64,000 nucleotides of DNA from Streptomyces sp. NBC_01446 (GTDB lineage Bacteria > Actinomycetota > Actinomycetes > Streptomycetales > Streptomycetaceae). A program made the position numbers and the translations under genes. The notes beneath the pieces were generated by a model that worked only from the letters and a program-made list of their open reading frames with translations, did no database searches and was not told the DNA's origin. Of the stretch, positions 61,423-64,000 are shown in pieces. Each line of letters opens with the position of its first letter. The stretch's first letter is position 1. The stretch is taken from contig NZ_JAPEPO010000001.1 of NCBI RefSeq assembly GCF_026340095.1, positions 5,790,001-5,854,000 of the forward strand, given 5' to 3'.

Positions 61423-63684
61423 CTACTGGGTGTCCCGCCCGGACAGGCCGGCGACCTGGTCGGCCGTCAACGGCTCGTCCCAGGTGGTGAGTTCGTCGAG
61501 GTCGCCGCGCAGGCTCACCTTCTCCGTACCGATCGAGCGCAGGGGCAGGGGGATCGACGCGGCGACCGTGCCGACCCGCTTCCCGTCGGCGTAGAGCGTG
61601 GTGTGGCCGGGTGTCGCCACCCACGTCAGCCGGGTCCAGCGGTCGAGCGGCAGCGTGTAGTCGAAGCTGAGGTCGGCCGAGCCGTACCGGGTGAAGCCGA
61701 CCTTGCCCGTGCCGTACTGCATGAGCTTGAGCGCGCCCGCCTTCGAGCTGAGCAGTACCTGGTCCGCGGTGCGGGCCGTGGGGCGGACCCGCACCGACAC
61801 CGTCCACGGCTCGGCCACGTCCAGGCCGCCGAAGCCGACACCGTCCCGGTCCGAGTCGAAGCGCCACGCCTGCCCGCGCACGCCGTCGTCGACCGGCGCC
61901 GGGTTGTTGATGATGTACGACGTGCCCGGCAGGTCACCCGCCGTGTCCTCGGCGAAGATCGTGTTGCCGGGGCTGCCCGCGTACGTCCAGCCCTTCGGGT
62001 ACGCGGCTGTGTCGAAGGTCCAGTGATGGCTCGGCCGGCCGTCGTTCACCCGGGGCTTCACCGGCGTCGCGGTGATGCCGGGCGGGTCGCCGATACGGGC
62101 CGCGCGGGCCCGGAAGTCGGCCAGGGTGTCCGGGGTCGCCGTGCCGTTCCAGGCGCGGTCCGCGAGGATCGCCCGGGCGCCGGCCATCGACTGCTCGAAG
62201 TACGCGTCGTCGGCCCAGAAGTTGTAGTCGGCCCAGTTGGTCAGGCCGGAGCCGAGCATGTCGGGCGCCGTGCTGACGGTCCAGCTGTCGTACATCCAGG
62301 GCTCGTTCGGGTACAGGTGGTGGTAGTTGTTCGGGGTGTCGTAGAACGGGCCGATGGCGATCTCGTCGTGGCCCGGCACGGCGGGCTCGGCGCCCGTGCC
62401 CTCCCAGGTGATGAAGACGACCGGGCCGTGGACGGTCTGCTGGGGCGCGGCCAGGTGCTCCGAGCCGTTGTAGACGGCGGTGCGCTTGCCGTGCGAGGCG
62501 ATCACGTCGTCCAGGGTGTTGATGTACCGGTTGAGGAGGTCGCCGAGCGTCGACACATCGGGGGAGGCGGCCAAGTAGTCCTGTACGCGCGGGCAGTTGG
62601 CGAGCTGGCCCGGCACCTCCTCGCCGCCGATCGAGAACAGCGGCGCGTCGAACCAGCCGGCGAACTCGTCGACGATCTGCTTCGTCTTGGCCACCGCCTT
62701 CTCGCTGGTCATGTCGATGATCCAGTCGGGCGTGAGGTGCGAGTGCGTGTGCGCGGCCGTGCAGGGGTTCGTACCGGAGCCGAAGCCGATGCCGAACGCG
62801 TCGCTGATCGCCGTCGCGTGGCCGGGGATCTCCAGGCCCGGCATCAGCTGTACGTGGTGGCGGGCCGCGAAGGACTTGAGGTGCTCGATGTCGGCGCGGC
62901 TGTAGCTGTGGGCGGGGTCCGCGAGGCCCGGGAACTTCGGGCTGTACAGGCGGAAGCCCTCCGACTCGGAGAGGTGCAGCATGAGCGTGTTCAGCTTCTG
63001 GTCGCCCATCCTGCGGATCAGGTTCTCCAGGTACGGGATCTTCCAGTACTTGCGGCCCGCGTCGAGGTGGACCATGCGGATCGCCTGTGTGGGGACGTCG
63101 GTGGCGCGGGCCCGGGGGAGTGTGCGGTGCTCGTCGTCCGTGGAGCGCAGGAGCTGGAGGAGCGTGCGGGTGCCGTAGAAGAGGCCGTGCGTGGAGGCGG
63201 CCCGGATGCGGACGGCGCCGTCCGAACTGTCGAACCGGTACCCCTCCGCGCCGAGTTCCCGGTCGTCGGCGAGGCCGAGGACGATGTCGCCGGGCCCGGC
63301 GTGGGCCACGTCGCCGGGCTCGGCGTGGGCCACGTCGCTCGCGACGCGCGGCTCGACGCCGGAGACCTGCCCGAGCTCCGTGCGCAGCTGGGCGGCGAGC
63401 TGCTGCACGCTCTGGCGGGCCGGGCCGGGGAACTCGGCGCGGCCGGACGGCTCGGAGGTCTCGGCGCGGGCGCGCGGGTCGACCAGGACGCGGGTGCGGG
63501 GCGTGAGGGCGACCGTGCCGCCGAGCGAGGTCCAGTCGGTGGGGCGGGGGACCACGGAGGGCTGCCCGGCGGGCAGTTCGGGGGTCTGCTCCTTGGGCTG
63601 GGATGCGGACGACGGCACTACAGCTCCGATGAATCCGGTGACAAGGGCTAGGACGAACAGCAGGGCTGACGCCGTTCTTCGCAC
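61423..63684 (-). CDS. Secreted GH20 beta-N-acetylhexosaminidase with LamG-like domain
   Basis: This encodes 753 residues from GTG 63684, with GGAGG six bases upstream. A signal peptide ends near PSSASQP. The GH20 N-terminal domain (about 40-195) contains a 24-bp tandem repeat coding for GDVAHAEP-type units. The barrel opens IRMVHLDAGRKYWKIPYLENL, with LNTLMLHLSESEGFRLYS, LMPGLEIPGHATA and a catalytic-pair position that reads SIGGEEVPG (Glu355-Glu356) instead of the usual GGDE. From about residue 545, a LamG/concanavalin-like domain follows (HHWTFDTAAY to LRGDLDELTTWDEPL). It would release GlcNAc or GalNAc from chitin or glycans. Confidence 0.92.
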   Translation of the reverse strand: MRRTASALLFVLALVTGFIGAVVPSSASQPKEQTPELPAGQPSVVPRPTDWTSLGGTVALTPRTRVLVDPRARAETSEPSGRAEFPGPARQSVQQLAAQLRTELGQVSGVEPRVASDVAHAEPGDVAHAGPGDIVLGLADDRELGAEGYRFDSSDGAVRIRAASTHGLFYGTRTLLQLLRSTDDEHRTLPRARATDVPTQAIRMVHLDAGRKYWKIPYLENLIRRMGDQKLNTLMLHLSESEGFRLYSPKFPGLADPAHSYSRADIEHLKSFAARHHVQLMPGLEIPGHATAISDAFGIGFGSGTNPCTAAHTHSHLTPDWIIDMTSEKAVAKTKQIVDEFAGWFDAPLFSIGGEEVPGQLANCPRVQDYLAASPDVSTLGDLLNRYINTLDDVIASHGKRTAVYNGSEHLAAPQQTVHGPVVFITWEGTGAEPAVPGHDEIAIGPFYDTPNNYHHLYPNEPWMYDSWTVSTAPDMLGSGLTNWADYNFWADDAYFEQSMAGARAILADRAWNGTATPDTLADFRARAARIGDPPGITATPVKPRVNDGRPSHHWTFDTAAYPKGWTYAGSPGNTIFAEDTAGDLPGTSYIINNPAPVDDGVRGQAWRFDSDRDGVGFGGLDVAEPWTVSVRVRPTARTADQVLLSSKAGALKLMQYGTGKVGFTRYGSADLSFDYTLPLDRWTRLTWVATPGHTTLYADGKRVGTVAASIPLPLRSIGTEKVSLRGDLDELTTWDEPLTADQVAGLSGRDTQ

Positions 63685-63849
63685 TGCGGCCTCCAGGGAC
63701 AAGGGTGCGGACGTGGGCACCGTAAAGGGGAGTTGCAGTGGAGGCAAGAGTGCGCGTGAGGGAATGAGGGCGCCCGCCTCCGGAATGTGCCACGGAGACG
63801 GGCGCGTAAGCGGGACCTTTAGAGGTCGGATGTGTGGTGAGGGTATCGG

Positions 63850-64000
63850 TCAGGCGGCCGCAGGCAACCCGCCTGCCGTCGGGGTCAGTTGGACGCCCAG
63901 GTCCGTGAGGATCGCGTGCGCCGCCCGACGGCCCGAGTGGAGGGCGCCCTGCACCGTGCTCGTGCCGCGGTGGTCGCCGCACACGTAGAGCCCGTCGAGG
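63850..64000 (-). CDS. FAD-dependent oxidoreductase, C-terminal end
   Basis: Only the last 49 residues are in the window, ending at TGA 63850. They read LDGLYVCGDHRGTSTVQGAL, then HSGRRAAHAILTDLGVQL and a short Ala-rich tail. The CGD-x-n-S-x2-GAxxSG pattern is the C-terminal FAD-binding signature of amine-oxidase/protoporphyrinogen-oxidase-like flavoproteins. The rest lies beyond the right edge. Confidence 0.85.
   Translation of the reverse strand, partial: LDGLYVCGDHRGTSTVQGALHSGRRAAHAILTDLGVQLTPTAGGLPAAA

Overview
The window is a stretch of high-GC actinobacterial chromosome, almost certainly Streptomyces. The evidence is very GC-rich third codon positions, frequent GTG starts, Shine-Dalgarno sites of the GGAGG type, and a gene content (glnE, a MalR-MalEFG maltose system, glnRII-like regulator, glnII, glnA, lipA, lipB) that matches, from memory, the conserved core region around the glutamine-synthetase genes of S. 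coelicolor. No tRNA, rRNA or CRISPR was seen.

Layout. (1) 1-4.8 kb: the end of a small toxin-antitoxin-like pair, then two related VOC/glyoxalase-fold genes flanking a tightly coupled phosphoesterase - MFS transporter - TolB-like operon. (2) 5-12.7 kb: glnE (glutamine synthetase adenylyltransferase), then a TetR regulator diverging from an amino-acid permease and a metal-dependent amidohydrolase, with a 25-bp near-palindrome in the shared promoter; a PAP2-type membrane protein converges on it. (3) 12.8-26.4 kb: the alpha-glucan utilisation cluster: LacI-type MalR, divergent MalE-MalF-MalG importer without its own ATPase, alpha-glucosidase, secreted alpha-amylase and a very large secreted two-catalytic-domain amylase-pullulanase. 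Together these degrade starch outside the cell, import maltodextrins and hydrolyse them inside; repeated CTTGCA elements between malR and malE are the likely control sites. (4) 26.4-36.4 kb: a TetR/GNAT pair, a ferredoxin reductase plus ferritin-like hydrolase pair, a membrane protein whose N-terminus resembles an ECF sigma factor, a TPR protein, a tyrosine phosphatase and a GH89 alpha-N-acetylglucosaminidase. (5) 36.4-42.4 kb: lipoprotein, DUF1996 protein, a two-component system, an NAD epimerase and a GlnRII-like regulator.

(6) 42.5-49.5 kb: a 39-codon small ORF, glnII with an upstream GlnR-box array, a DPBB-type secreted protein, an ArsC-like reductase, an AlkZ-like wHTH protein, DUF2252 and DUF1269 proteins. 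(7) 49.5-54.4 kb: an accessory island of lower-quality coding sequence with two decayed IS5-type transposase ends, tiny ORFs, a DUF6233 protein, a SpoIIE-like phosphatase bordered by repeat motifs, and a frameshifted collagen-like gene. (8) 54.4-64 kb: glnA with GlnR boxes and its own terminator, an RDD protein, a 60-bp perfect palindrome terminator, DUF4191, a short conserved protein, lipA, lipB, an HTH/TPR regulator, a GH20 hexosaminidase and the 3' end of an FAD oxidoreductase gene.

Nitrogen assimilation is therefore represented at several levels: the two synthetases (GlnA, GlnII), the enzyme that adenylylates GlnA (GlnE), an OmpR-type regulator, and matching 11-bp-periodic GlnR-type boxes in front of both synthetase genes.
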